DNA of 64,000 nucleotides from Lactobacillus sp. (GTDB lineage: Bacteria > Bacillota > Bacilli > Lactobacillales > Lactobacillaceae), in NCBI RefSeq assembly GCF_014803895.1, contig NZ_JAAVAU010000032.1, positions 1 through 64,000 on the forward strand, read 5' to 3'. The notes under the pieces were generated by a model. It saw only the letters and a list, made by a program, of their open reading frames with translations, had not been told where the DNA came from and did no database searches. Below, in pieces: positions 35,102 through 43,291 of this stretch (position 1 is its first letter; the number at the start of each line of letters is the position of its first letter). A program made the translations under genes and the position numbers.

Positions 35102-35911
35102 CTATTCCACATTAGTCTTCCCAAACCATTTTTTATTAATTCTTGCTAGTTCACCATTTTTCTTTAACTTAACAAAAGCCTCATTAATTTTCTTTCTTAA
35201 AGTTTTATCGCCCTTTCTCATTCCAACAACAAAATAATCTGCGGGAACTTTATTATTTTGAATTATGCGATAAGCAGAGCTGTTCTTTTGCTTAGGAATA
35301 TAGTAATTAGCATAAACTTCATCTAACAAGATTCCCTGAATCCGACCCGCATTTAGGTCCAAAAATTCATTTGGAATCGTATCATATAAAACCGTGGACT
35401 TAGCTTTTAAAATCTTTTGATTACTTTCATACCAAGTCTCTGCTGTTGATCCTGTCTGCAAGCCTAATTCTTTATTCTTCATCCCTGCAAAATTCTTAAT
35501 CCCGCTACTTTTCTTTACCACTAATACTTGGCGATTTTTTAAATAAGGGTTAGAGAACGCCACTTTCTTAGCACGTTCAGGAGTTTCACTATACCCATTC
35601 CAAATTAAATCAATTGTTCCATTTCTTAACTCTGTTTCCTTCATTGACCAATCAATTGTTTGAAAATCTACTTTAATACCATATAATTTAAAAACTGCTT
35701 TAGCCAAATCAATGTCATAACCTACTAATTTACCCGACTTTGTCTCAAATCCCATTGGGACAAATGAATCATCTAGTCCAATTACAACCGTCTTTTTCTT
35801 TTCAATTTGGGACCAAGTATCTTGAGTATTAGCTTTTTTTTGCAAATTTTGACAACCACTACTGGTAAGGAAAATCGCCAATAACAATATAAGTGCACTT
35901 AATTTCTTCAT
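35102..35911 (-). CDS. Amino-acid ABC transporter substrate-binding lipoprotein
   Basis: 269 aa. Lipobox TSSGCQN (Cys about residue 20), then a family-3 solute-binding domain: VVIGLDDSFVPMGFETKSG, LVGYDIDLAKAV, DLIWNGYSETPERAKKVAFS. The DLIWNG and TPERAK motifs are typical of polar amino-acid binders. It is the last gene of the permease-ATPase-binding-protein operon governed by the T-box at 37223-37611. From the specifier the ligand is probably histidine, but this is inferred. Confidence 0.93.
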   Translation of the reverse strand: MKKLSALILLLAIFLTSSGCQNLQKKANTQDTWSQIEKKKTVVIGLDDSFVPMGFETKSGKLVGYDIDLAKAVFKLYGIKVDFQTIDWSMKETELRNGTIDLIWNGYSETPERAKKVAFSNPYLKNRQVLVVKKSSGIKNFAGMKNKELGLQTGSTAETWYESNQKILKAKSTVLYDTIPNEFLDLNAGRIQGILLDEVYANYYIPKQKNSSAYRIIQNNKVPADYFVVGMRKGDKTLRKKINEAFVKLKKNGELARINKKWFGKTNVE

Positions 35912-35913
35912 AA

Positions 35914-36543
35914 TTATGCCTCGCTTAACGGCTCAACACGTAGTACCTGATCTGAAACTTTTTTAGCAAAATCCATGTCGTGAGTAATGATAAATTGAGT
36001 ATATCCAGCCTTTTTTAAATCCAAAATCATTTGAGTAACTTGATTACGCGTACTTGGATCTAGAGCAGAAGTTGGCTCATCATAACATAAAATTTCTGGC
36101 TTCATTGCCAATGCCCGAGCAATTGCAACACGCTGCTTTTGACCACCAGAAAGTTGAAATGGATACTGATTTTCTCTTCCAATCATATCCAAATCTGCTA
36201 ATAATTTACGGGCGTTTTTTTCAGCTTCATCTTTAGTCTGCTTTAATACCATCTTCGGTGCTAAAGTAATATTTTCTAAAACACTAAGATTAGGAAATAA
36301 GTTATAATCCTGGAAAACTACCCCGATCTTTTGCTCAACTGTAGGATCATATTCTTTACCATCTAATATTAATTGACCTTTATCTTTAGTCTCTAAACCT
36401 GCAACAATTCGTAAAAGCGTCGTCTTACCAGCACCTGATGGCCCTACAACAGTTAAAATTTCTCCATCATGTAACTTAAAATTAATATCATCTAAAATTT
36501 TTCTACCATTAAAACTTTTACCTAAATTTTTTGCTTCTAACAT
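35914..36543 (-). CDS. Amino-acid ABC transporter ATP-binding protein (GlnQ/HisP type)
   Basis: 209 aa. Walker A GPSGAGKTT, Q-loop FQDYNLFPNLSV, signature QLSGGQKQRVAIARAL, Walker B ILCYDEPTSALD and H-loop IITHDMDF. Short for this family (usually 240) but complete in the core motifs. It is the second gene of the operon, with a 12-base gap to the permease and 2 bases to the binding protein. Confidence 0.95.
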   Translation of the reverse strand: MLEAKNLGKSFNGRKILDDINFKLHDGEILTVVGPSGAGKTTLLRIVAGLETKDKGQLILDGKEYDPTVEQKIGVVFQDYNLFPNLSVLENITLAPKMVLKQTKDEAEKNARKLLADLDMIGRENQYPFQLSGGQKQRVAIARALAMKPEILCYDEPTSALDPSTRNQVTQMILDLKKAGYTQFIITHDMDFAKKVSDQVLRVEPLSEA

Positions 36544-36555
36544 TTGCTGTACCGC

Positions 36556-37203
36556 CTATCTATAGTAAGAAAAATGCTCTTCAATCTTTTTCAAAATAAT
36601 CGTACAAATTCCAATCAATGCTAAATAAATAATTGCGACTAAAATTAATGGTACTAAAGTTACATCCCTCGACATTGCCACATTTCCTGCACGAAGCAAG
36701 TCACCAAGTCCAATTACATATACCAATGATGAATCTTTAAATAAGTTGATCACTTCATTACCAATGGACGGTAAAACAATTTTTATTACCTGGGGAATAA
36801 TGATTTTTCTTAAAGTTTGAAAATGTGTTAATTGCAATACTTTAGCTGCTTCATACTGACCTGGATCAATTGCTTGGATACCACCGCGAAAAATTTCTGC
36901 AAAATAGGCTGCATAATTCAACACAAAAGCCAGTAAAGCTGCCTCAAAGCGTGGGAAAGTAATTCCCAAAATTGGAAAACCATAAAACACAAAAATTAAT
37001 TGTAGGAGTAAGGGAGTACCTCGCATCACCCAAACATAAAATGATAAAAATTTAGAAATAATCTTTAACTTAGAAGTTAAACCTAGCCCTACAATAATTC
37101 CCAAGGGAAGAGAAAAAATTATAGTTTCAAAAAATATTCTCAAAGTCATTAATAGTCCACTCAGTAGTGAAGGAAGAATTTCTCCAATATAATTTAATGA
37201 CAT
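36556..37203 (-). CDS. Amino-acid ABC transporter permease (HisM/GlnP type)
   Basis: 215 aa membrane protein, about five helices. EAA-loop region is YFAEIFRGGIQAIDPGQYEA followed by AKVLQLTHFQTLRKIIIPQV, typical of polar amino-acid uptake permeases. First gene of the operon, translated from ATG right after the T-box leader. Confidence 0.95.
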   Translation of the reverse strand: MSLNYIGEILPSLLSGLLMTLRIFFETIIFSLPLGIIVGLGLTSKLKIISKFLSFYVWVMRGTPLLLQLIFVFYGFPILGITFPRFEAALLAFVLNYAAYFAEIFRGGIQAIDPGQYEAAKVLQLTHFQTLRKIIIPQVIKIVLPSIGNEVINLFKDSSLVYVIGLGDLLRAGNVAMSRDVTLVPLILVAIIYLALIGICTIILKKIEEHFSYYR

Positions 37204-37222
37204 TACATTACCTGCTTTCTTA

Positions 37223-37611
37223 CTAAATAAAAAGTCCCCTTAGACAACAGCCTAAGAGGACGAATAATCGTGGTTCCACCCCAAATTCACAACCTACTCA
37301 CATAAGTTGCCTCAACAAGTTTAATTAAATTACCGCATTTTATAAAAAAGAAAAACCCTCCTAGACCAAAGTCTAAGAGGGCGAATAATCGCGGTTCCAC
37401 CTCAAATTCACAACCTACTCACATAGGTTGCCTCAATAAGTTTAATTAAACCTTTGAGCTGTAACGTGCTCATCACGATTTTCCCTACTTGATTCAAGAA
37501 AATAACTCACAGATGTGTGTTCACATAATCATTTCACTCTGTTTCCACCATCCAGAGCTCTCTATGGAAAATAACTAGTTACTTGGTCTGTTCAAAGTCT
37601 CTTTTTATTTG
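37223..37611 (-). promoter_or_regulatory. T-box leader with duplicated antiterminator-terminator module (His specifier likely)
   Basis: Read on the minus strand. Stem I has a lower helix ACAGA/TCTGT and a loop with AAGTA on the 5' side. The specifier side holds CAC (37515-37519, two registers) followed by A, i.e. His. Two T-box motifs follow: GAGGTGGAACCGCG (37390-37403) and GGGGTGGAACCACG (37269-37282). Each precedes its own terminator (CCCTC... at 37356-37381 and GTCCCC... at 37233-37261). The segments 37382-37450 and 37261-37329 are a direct repeat, offset 121 bases, with four mismatches in 69. Confidence 0.9.
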
Positions 37612-37617
37612 TTTTTA

Positions 37618-37646
37618 ATATTAAAGGATGAAGCCTAAAGTGTCAA
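37618..37646 (-). promoter_or_regulatory. Promoter of the T-box/ABC operon
   Basis: -35 TTGACA (37641-37646), 17-base spacer, -10 TAATAT (37618-37623) on the minus strand. It begins directly after the stop codon of the 55-aa gene at 37647. Confidence 0.85.
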
Positions 37647-37814
37647 TTATTTTTTATTCTTCCTTTGCCGCTGAAAATACGGTATCCAAAAAGTAATAAT
37701 GTAACCTATTGCCAGCCCTACAAAAGTCCATACCATAATATTCTTTATGATTAACCCAACAATTAGACCAATCAAAGTACACATCCCTACTGTGAAAGAA
37801 TTTTGCTTTTTCAT
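37647..37814 (-). CDS. Small membrane protein (55 aa)
   Basis: MKKQNSFTVGMCTLIGLIVG start, two hydrophobic segments (about residues 9-23 and 26-43) separated by a single Lys, and a basic tail RQRKNKK. A strong ribosome site (AGGGGGAAG) stands 4-7 bases before the ATG. I do not recognise the family. It is too short for most gene callers but has good start, ribosome site and composition. Function unknown. Confidence 0.65.
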   Translation of the reverse strand: MKKQNSFTVGMCTLIGLIVGLIIKNIMVWTFVGLAIGYIITFWIPYFQRQRKNKK

Positions 37815-37961
37815 TATCTTCCCCCTTACAAAAATAGTTAGATTATTTAATATCTTTATCCAATTATTTATTACGTAGAGTAAACATAAACGATTGCATT
37901 AATTCAAATAAGTCCCTAATATATTACTTAAGGAAAGCTTCAAATATATTTTGGAGAAAAC

Positions 37962-38666
37962 ATGATGAAAAAACAAGAATTTATTAATCATATCCACAAT
38001 GGTCTAATTGTCTCATGCCAAGCTTTACCTGGTGAACCACTTTATACATCTAAAGGTGGCGTGATGCCTCTCATGGCTAAAGCAGCTCAAGAAGCTGGTG
38101 CTGTTGGCATTCGAGCTAATACAGTACGTGACATTGAACAAATTAAAGAAGTTGTTGATTTGCCAATAATTGGAATTATCAAACGCAATTATCCTCCTCA
38201 ACAGCCTTATATTACACCAACGATGAAAGAAGTTGATGAACTTGTTTCCACAGGTGTTGCAGTTATTGCTATTGACGCCACACTACGTCCACGTAACGAT
38301 GGAAAAACTGTCACAGAATTTATTAAAGAAATAAAAACTAAATATCCAGACCAATTATTAATGGCAGACTGCTCAAACTTTGCAGAAGCTAAAAATGCTT
38401 ACGCTGCAGGAGCTGACTTTGTAGGAACAACTCTTTCAGGCTACACTGAAGAAAGTTCAAAATCAGATCTTCCCGATTTTGAACTAATTAAATCATTAGT
38501 TGATGCCAATATAGATGTAATTGCTGAAGGTAAAATCCATACTCCCGCACAGCTCCAGCAGGTCATTAATCTTCATCCCACCGGTATTGTAGTTGGTGGA
38601 GCCATTACCCGCCCCCGCCAAATTGCAGAAACATTTACTCAAGTTTTTAAGCATCAAAAAAAGTGA
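37962..38666 (+). CDS. nanE: N-acetylmannosamine-6-phosphate 2-epimerase
   Basis: 234 aa TIM-barrel enzyme that converts ManNAc-6-P to GlcNAc-6-P in sialic acid breakdown. N-terminal [20 protein letters not shown] and [11 protein letters not shown], then GIIKRNYP and [11 protein letters not shown] and [10 protein letters not shown] are hallmark blocks. A GGAGA ribosome site precedes tandem ATG ATG. No nanA, nanK or PTS genes are adjacent, so it is stand-alone. It ends in the terminator at 38658-38687. Confidence 0.94.
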   Translation: MMKKQEFINHIHNGLIVSCQALPGEPLYTSKGGVMPLMAKAAQEAGAVGIRANTVRDIEQIKEVVDLPIIGIIKRNYPPQQPYITPTMKEVDELVSTGVAVIAIDATLRPRNDGKTVTEFIKEIKTKYPDQLLMADCSNFAEAKNAYAAGADFVGTTLSGYTEESSKSDLPDFELIKSLVDANIDVIAEGKIHTPAQLQQVINLHPTGIVVGGAITRPRQIAETFTQVFKHQKK

Positions 38667-38687
38667 CCTAACCGTCACTTTTTTCTT
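38658..38687. terminator. Bidirectional terminator
   Basis: AAAAAGTGAC / GTCACTTTTT, 10-bp stem with a 6-base loop, overlapping the nanE stop codon; separates nanE from the convergent exonuclease III gene. Confidence 0.85.
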
Positions 38688-38688
38688 T

Positions 38689-39453
38689 TTATTCAGGTTT
38701 AATATCTGCTACAAGTTCAATCGGTGCATGATCAGAACCCATAACATCAGTTAAAATTTCTGACTTTTCAATTTTATTTTCAAGGCTATTAGAAACCAAG
38801 AAGTAGTCTAATCTCCAGCCAATATTCTTGGCGCGTTCATCCCCACGACTGCTCCAGTAAGTATAAGCTCCAGTTTCTTGAGGATGTAATTCTCTGAATG
38901 TATCAATGAAACCAGCGTTCAACAATTCAGAAAATTCTTTTCTTTCATCTCCAGTAACTCCAGCATGATGTTTATTCTTCTCTGGTTCAGCTAAGTCAAT
39001 ATCTTGGCGAGCTACACTCATATCACCACCAATAATTACTGGTTTATTGTTAGCCAACTTAGTGACATAGTTTCTAAATGCTTGAGCCCACATTACTCTA
39101 AAGTCCAAGCGTTGTAACTGTTCACCAGAAAATGGTGCATAAGTATTGATATAATAGAAGTTGGGAAATTCTAAAGTAATGGTTCTTCCTTCACGGTCAA
39201 ATTCAGGAACACCAATACCATTAGCAACTGTCATCGGCTTAACTTTAGTAAAAACGCCAGCACCATCATAACTGTGTTCTTGAGAATAGTTCCAGTATTG
39301 ATAGTATCCTGGTAAATCAATTGTTACCTCATTAGGAGACAGTCTAACATCTTGCATCCCAAAAATATCAGGATCCATGGCCTTAAAACTATCTAAAAAA
39401 CCATGACGTAAGCATGAACGAAAACCATTTACATTCCAAGAAATAAACTTCAT
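38689..39453 (-). CDS. xth: Exodeoxyribonuclease III / AP endonuclease
   Basis: 254 aa. EEP-fold enzyme: WNVNGFRSC at the start, DIFGMQDVRLS (Glu-equivalent is Asp/Gln here), YNYINTYAP-like segment NFYYINTYAPFSG, GGDMSVARQDIDLA and the final GSDHAPIEL. It repairs abasic sites and 3' ends in DNA. Note QD instead of the usual QE at the first metal ligand (MQDVRL versus LQETK), which is worth checking. Single gene. Confidence 0.9.
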   Translation of the reverse strand: MKFISWNVNGFRSCLRHGFLDSFKAMDPDIFGMQDVRLSPNEVTIDLPGYYQYWNYSQEHSYDGAGVFTKVKPMTVANGIGVPEFDREGRTITLEFPNFYYINTYAPFSGEQLQRLDFRVMWAQAFRNYVTKLANNKPVIIGGDMSVARQDIDLAEPEKNKHHAGVTGDERKEFSELLNAGFIDTFRELHPQETGAYTYWSSRGDERAKNIGWRLDYFLVSNSLENKIEKSEILTDVMGSDHAPIELVADIKPE

Positions 39454-39641
39454 TTTCTTTACTTCTTTCTAAAAAATAAAAATTATAATTTATACTCTTA
39501 TTATACAAATCTAACTGATAATCGTTAAACAATTTGAATTAATTATTCATATAACACAAATAATTGACTACGGTTTCAATCTTCTGTATCCTATTGTTAA
39601 CTATAAACTTTTATATTTTGGAAAGGAGTGGTATATCCATA

Positions 39642-40199
39642 ATGGATACTCACAAACGCCCTCCGGCCTACACTCAAGATAGTGCCGGAATTTTACAAAA
39701 TTTACGTACAAGTAGTAACGGTCTAACTACCCAGGAAGCTCAGCGACGCTTAGCTTTAAATGGACCTAATGAATTAGCAGTTTCTACTAAAGCTAAAAAC
39801 TTTGTTAACCGCCTTTTTGGTCGTCGTGTAAATAATACGATTGCAATGATTAAGGTAACACGCGATGGTAAGACTAAAAAAATTCCAGCTGACCAATTAG
39901 TCATCGGTGATTTAGTTCATTTACATAAAGGTGACATTGTTCCAGCTGAAATTCGTTTAATGAAAACGAAGAATTTAGTCATTCAAAATGACAACTTCAT
40001 TAAAAGGGATGCAATCAAAAAAGATGCAGATGCCATTCTTCCTGCAAACAGTTCTATCGATGAACAGATTAATATGGCATATAGCTCTGCTATTGTTAAA
40101 AAAGGTAGTGGTACTGGTATCGTTACTGCCACTAGTCTAGACGAAGAAGCGGCATCAGTTAGTAATCCCGCCGAAGACTACAACATTTCAATAATTTAG
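39642..40199 (+). CDS. Stand-alone P-type ATPase actuator-domain relative
   Basis: 185 aa. It begins with a cation-ATPase N-terminal domain pattern (GLTTQEAQRRLALNGPNELA), continues into an actuator domain (IPADQLVIGDLVHLHKGDIV then PAEIRLMKTKNLVIQND) and ends. No membrane helices, no phosphorylation domain and no DKTGT are present. The TGES dephosphorylation loop is replaced by other residues (FIKRD). So it cannot be an ion pump. The frame is intact with a good GGAAAGGAG ribosome site, which argues for a retained function. The start is ATG 39642; earlier frame codons lack a ribosome site. Confidence 0.8.
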   Translation: MDTHKRPPAYTQDSAGILQNLRTSSNGLTTQEAQRRLALNGPNELAVSTKAKNFVNRLFGRRVNNTIAMIKVTRDGKTKKIPADQLVIGDLVHLHKGDIVPAEIRLMKTKNLVIQNDNFIKRDAIKKDADAILPANSSIDEQINMAYSSAIVKKGSGTGIVTATSLDEEAASVSNPAEDYNISII

Positions 40200-40207
40200 A
40201 ATCAAAC

Positions 40208-40231
40208 AAGGAGAGTCAATTGACTCTCCTT
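40208..40231. terminator. Bidirectional terminator
   Basis: AAGGAGAGTCA / TGACTCTCCTT, 11-bp stem with a 2-base loop, between the ATPase-like gene and the convergent flippase gene. Confidence 0.88.
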
Positions 40232-40232
40232 T

Positions 40233-41696
40233 TTAATTTTTCTTCAAATAGCGATTTATATAAGACCAAGCAACTTCATTGCCTAATACTAACAAGATTA
40301 CTCCGTAAATAATTACTGACAAAATTACTGAGAATAAAGTATTAACTATTAAATGTGGGAAAAAGTGTCTAATAATAAAGCAAGTTTCCCAAATTCCAAA
40401 ACTACCAATGATTGCATCAAGTAAATTTTTTCCTACTTCTTTAGAAATAAAAATTTTGCCAACAATATCTTTAGCGTAATAAAAATTAACTACCAATAAA
40501 CTAAATTCAGCAATTACCGTTGCCAAAGCAGCTGCATTTTCTGACCAAAGTGGAATTAAAAGCAAGTTTAAAATAATATTCAAAATAGCACTAATAGACA
40601 TACTTATTAACATATATTTTTCTTTTTTAGCTGGTAATAATACACAATAGGTAATAATCCAGGCTAGAATAGAAAATAAATATGCACAGCTTAAAATTTG
40701 TAATGAACTTTGTGCTTGGAGATATTGTGCGCCTGATAAAATTAAAACGACGTTCCGACTCATCATAAATAAACCAACCATCGCAGGTAAAGTAACCAGT
40801 ACTAAAGTATTAGTTACTTTAGACAACACAATACGATAAGATTGAAATTTTTTCTTACCAAAAAGCATCGAAAGACGTGGGACAGTGACAATTAATACTG
40901 AAGAAATCAATGATTTAACCATTGTATAAACTTTGGCGGACACACTATAAATACCAACAGTATAATTATTTTTCATTAAGCCTAATAAGGTAACATCAGA
41001 ATTAACATAAATTAAGTTGGCCACATTCGAAGCAAAAATAATCATGATTGGTCCAATATGTCTCTTCCAATTAATATGACGCGTAAGATGAATTCGACAA
41101 ATTTTCTTAGCGGCAAAATAGTTAATAATATTAGAACCAGCTGTTGCAAAAACTGTGATGGCAGCATAATTTAAATAGTCATTTCTATTTTTAACAAAAA
41201 CAAAAAGCAATACTATTGAAATAGCATTAAAGATAATACTTCTAATGGTAATAAAAGTATATTGTTCATATATTGTATAGAGCCACTCTGTCCCCATCGT
41301 TACAAAGAACATCTGCAAACTAAAAACCAAAATACAGGTGATATAAGCATGTAAATTAGAAAAGAAGATTAGGGTGAATACTAACAGCACATAAGCAATC
41401 AAAGTAGAGATAATATTAATAGTAAAAACTTCACTACCAAATTTACTCATCTTTTCAGGATCATCACGATATTTGGCACCTTCACGCACTGCATATGCCG
41501 TAACACCTAATTCTGCAATTAATAAGAAATAACTATTAATTGATTGAGAAAAATTATAAATACCTATCCCACGAACTTGTAAAACGCGCGAAACATATGG
41601 AAAAGTAATCAACGGAAAGAGTAAATTTAAAATACTTCTTATCCCATTCAAAAAAGCATTAATGCTCATTGATTTTTGCTTCAATAACGGCACCAC
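40233..41696 (-). CDS. Oligosaccharide flippase (Wzx/PST family), copy 1
   Basis: 487 aa, about 12-14 hydrophobic helices. Family start SINAFLNGIRSILNLLFPL then ITFPYVSRVLQVRGIGIYNF, and VREGAKYRDDPEKMSKFGSE. MATE-like flippases move lipid-linked polysaccharide repeat units across the membrane. A clear paralogue lies at 54758-56215 with the same blocks at about 60-65% identity by eye. Terminated at its downstream end by the hairpin at 40208-40231. Confidence 0.92.
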   Translation of the reverse strand: MVPLLKQKSMSINAFLNGIRSILNLLFPLITFPYVSRVLQVRGIGIYNFSQSINSYFLLIAELGVTAYAVREGAKYRDDPEKMSKFGSEVFTINIISTLIAYVLLVFTLIFFSNLHAYITCILVFSLQMFFVTMGTEWLYTIYEQYTFITIRSIIFNAISIVLLFVFVKNRNDYLNYAAITVFATAGSNIINYFAAKKICRIHLTRHINWKRHIGPIMIIFASNVANLIYVNSDVTLLGLMKNNYTVGIYSVSAKVYTMVKSLISSVLIVTVPRLSMLFGKKKFQSYRIVLSKVTNTLVLVTLPAMVGLFMMSRNVVLILSGAQYLQAQSSLQILSCAYLFSILAWIITYCVLLPAKKEKYMLISMSISAILNIILNLLLIPLWSENAAALATVIAEFSLLVVNFYYAKDIVGKIFISKEVGKNLLDAIIGSFGIWETCFIIRHFFPHLIVNTLFSVILSVIIYGVILLVLGNEVAWSYINRYLKKN

Positions 41697-41760
41697 CTAA
41701 AATAAACAATAATCTTTATTTTATGTTATTCATACTTAGCTGTACAGTAAGAAAAATTAA

Positions 41761-41787
41761 AAAGATATTCCCCAAGAAATATCTTTT
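41761..41787 (-). terminator. Terminator after the 190-aa membrane protein gene
   Basis: AAAGATATT / AATATCTTT, 9-bp stem with an 8-base loop and A/T tracts. Confidence 0.7.
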
Positions 41788-41801
41788 ATAACGATAATTT
41801 A

Positions 41802-42374
41802 TTACCTATCTACCACTGAAACCGAAATATTTTTATCTACAACTATATTATCCAAAATCATCACATACTCTTTCTTCGCTGCTTTATTACTGATGACGGC
41901 TTGATAAATATCAGCTAAAGATTTTGTAGTTAATTGTTTGTGACTATCACCTATTGTAATTTTAGAATTAGCGGCTGGTTTAGTAGTCGAAATAGCAAAA
42001 ATAGCTCGTTTCTTCATTACGTAGAGGGGATGATCTTTAACAGAACGAGCCTCATAATCATCAAATTGATAAATTTTATATTTTTCAACGCGTAATTTTT
42101 GAGAATTGGCGGTTTGATAAATAAATTTCCAATCCTTATTAGTAGAATAATTCTGATGAGCATATACGATAACTAAAGCAGAAACATCCTTCATTGTTAA
42201 AGAGTTTACACTTTTAATACTGCTACTTTCATTAGACTGACTTAAACTAGTTTGATGCACCCCAATAACGATTCCACCTATTGCTAAAACTGCCGCTAAT
42301 AAAACAATTGTGATTGTAAAGAGCTTATTTTTCCTTCTTTTTTTATCATATTTTTCAAGACGGCTTCGCACCAT
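41802..42374 (-). CDS. Membrane-anchored hypothetical protein (190 aa)
   Basis: Basic N-terminus (KYDKKRRKNK), one anchor helix (about residues 18-40), then a Ser/Asn linker and a beta-rich extracellular domain to the C-terminus (WKFIYQTANSQKLRVEKYKI, DDYEARSVKDHPLYVMKK). I start it at ATG 42374, since the earlier in-frame GTG overlaps the ribosome site. I do not recognise the family; it resembles DUF4767/surface-attached lactobacillar proteins in layout only. It precedes a SLAP protein gene by about 100 bases in the opposite order but same strand. Confidence 0.65.
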   Translation of the reverse strand: MVRSRLEKYDKKRRKNKLFTITIVLLAAVLAIGGIVIGVHQTSLSQSNESSSIKSVNSLTMKDVSALVIVYAHQNYSTNKDWKFIYQTANSQKLRVEKYKIYQFDDYEARSVKDHPLYVMKKRAIFAISTTKPAANSKITIGDSHKQLTTKSLADIYQAVISNKAAKKEYVMILDNIVVDKNISVSVVDR

Positions 42375-42447
42375 TTTATCACCCACTTTATATATTATTT
42401 TGCTGAATCATATAAAAAATACAATAACAAAATAATTAATTTTCCAC

Positions 42448-42471
42448 AAAAAAAGTGCGCCTTAGCGCACT
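42448..42471 (-). terminator. Terminator after the SLAP protein gene
   Basis: AGTGCGC / GCGCACT, 7-bp GC-rich stem with a 4-base loop, followed on the minus strand by TTTTTTT. Confidence 0.85.
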
Positions 42472-42475
42472 CATT

Positions 42476-42949
42476 TTAAAATTTATCTCCAACCACACTA
42501 ACTTGACTAGCTTTTACCCAATAGTGATTACCAAGTTGGTATAATTGCTTACCAGTTTTTTGACTAATCTTAACTTTAATAACTTTATAGATTTTATTAT
42601 TAGTTAAAGTTAATTTTTTATCTCCTTTAATAGCAACAACATTACTATTATTTTTAGGCATTACCTTGAACAAATATTCCTTATCCCAAGCCTTAGAATC
42701 TCCTGCTAAAACATAAGCATTTTTACCTATACGATAAGCTTTTTGACCATTAATTAATCTAAAGCCAGTATATTTTACACTCTTAATATTTTTAGTATTT
42801 TTAATAAAATTTCCTTCAGTGTCATAAGTCTTAACGCTTTGTTGAACTTTGACTCTCTTAGGAGCTGCACTAACAACATTAGTATTCAAAGTTGCTGCTA
42901 AGCCAGTAAATAAACCAGCTGCTGCAAAAATTTTTACAAACTTTTTCAT
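42476..42949 (-). CDS. SLAP-domain surface protein
   Basis: 157 aa secreted protein. Signal peptide (MKKFVKIFAAAGLFTGLAAT) cleaved near VVSAA. Then two bacterial surface-layer (SLAP) repeats: KVQQSVKTYDTEGNFIKNTK followed by GFRLINGQKAYRIGKNAYV, and a second set ending KQLYQLGNHYWVKASQVSVV. SLAP domains bind wall polymers in the acidophilus group. I start it at ATG 42949 with AGGAGAA upstream; the longer frame is unneeded. It is too short to be an S-layer, so it may be a wall-associated accessory. Confidence 0.9.
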   Translation of the reverse strand: MKKFVKIFAAAGLFTGLAATLNTNVVSAAPKRVKVQQSVKTYDTEGNFIKNTKNIKSVKYTGFRLINGQKAYRIGKNAYVLAGDSKAWDKEYLFKVMPKNNSNVVAIKGDKKLTLTNNKIYKVIKVKISQKTGKQLYQLGNHYWVKASQVSVVGDKF

Positions 42950-43117
42950 AATATTCTCCTCTATCCACAACATCTAACTTTATTCTATTATAATTAGACA
43001 CCAAACAACAGATGTAATTAATGAAAATTGATAATCTAGATAAATCACTAATAATACGTCCTGCCAAAAGAACTCTATCTGGATTATAAGTATTAAATCA
43101 ATGGTTTTAAATTTTTT

Positions 43118-43195
43118 CACAAAAAAACACCTCTATTACAAACAGAAGTGTTTTTCCGCAACGGCCTCACTTAGAGTCCACCGCCACTTTTCATC
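43118..43195 (-). ncRNA. Candidate small RNA (about 75 nt) with own promoter and terminator
   Basis: On the minus strand a promoter (-35 TTGACT at 43223-43228, 16-base spacer, -10 TAAAAT at 43201-43206) would start at about 43195. The transcript begins GGGATGAAAAGTGGCGG and has an imperfect internal hairpin around ACTC..GAG. It ends in a 12-bp terminator stem AAAAACACTTCT / AGAGGTGTTTTT with T run (43155-43121). No reading frame is visible. It lies in the 340-base gap between SLAP and rfbD genes, upstream of the SLAP gene on the same strand. Confidence 0.5.
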
Positions 43196-43256
43196 CCTCT
43201 ATTTTACAATTAAAATATCTAAAGTCAATTTTTAATTTTTATTCCTATAACAAACT

Positions 43257-43288
43257 AAAAACGAGGATTCAAATAAATCCTCGTTTTT
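43257..43288. terminator. Bidirectional terminator at the end of the rhamnose operon
   Basis: AAAAACGAGGATT / AATCCTCGTTTTT, 13-bp stem with a 6-base loop, 3 bases after the rfbD stop codon. Confidence 0.9.
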
Positions 43289-43291
43289 TAA

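Noticed and set aside
37204..37620. Two independent T-box riboswitches
   Set aside because: Only one stem I with specifier is present; the second unit lacks room for one, so it is a duplicated terminal module.
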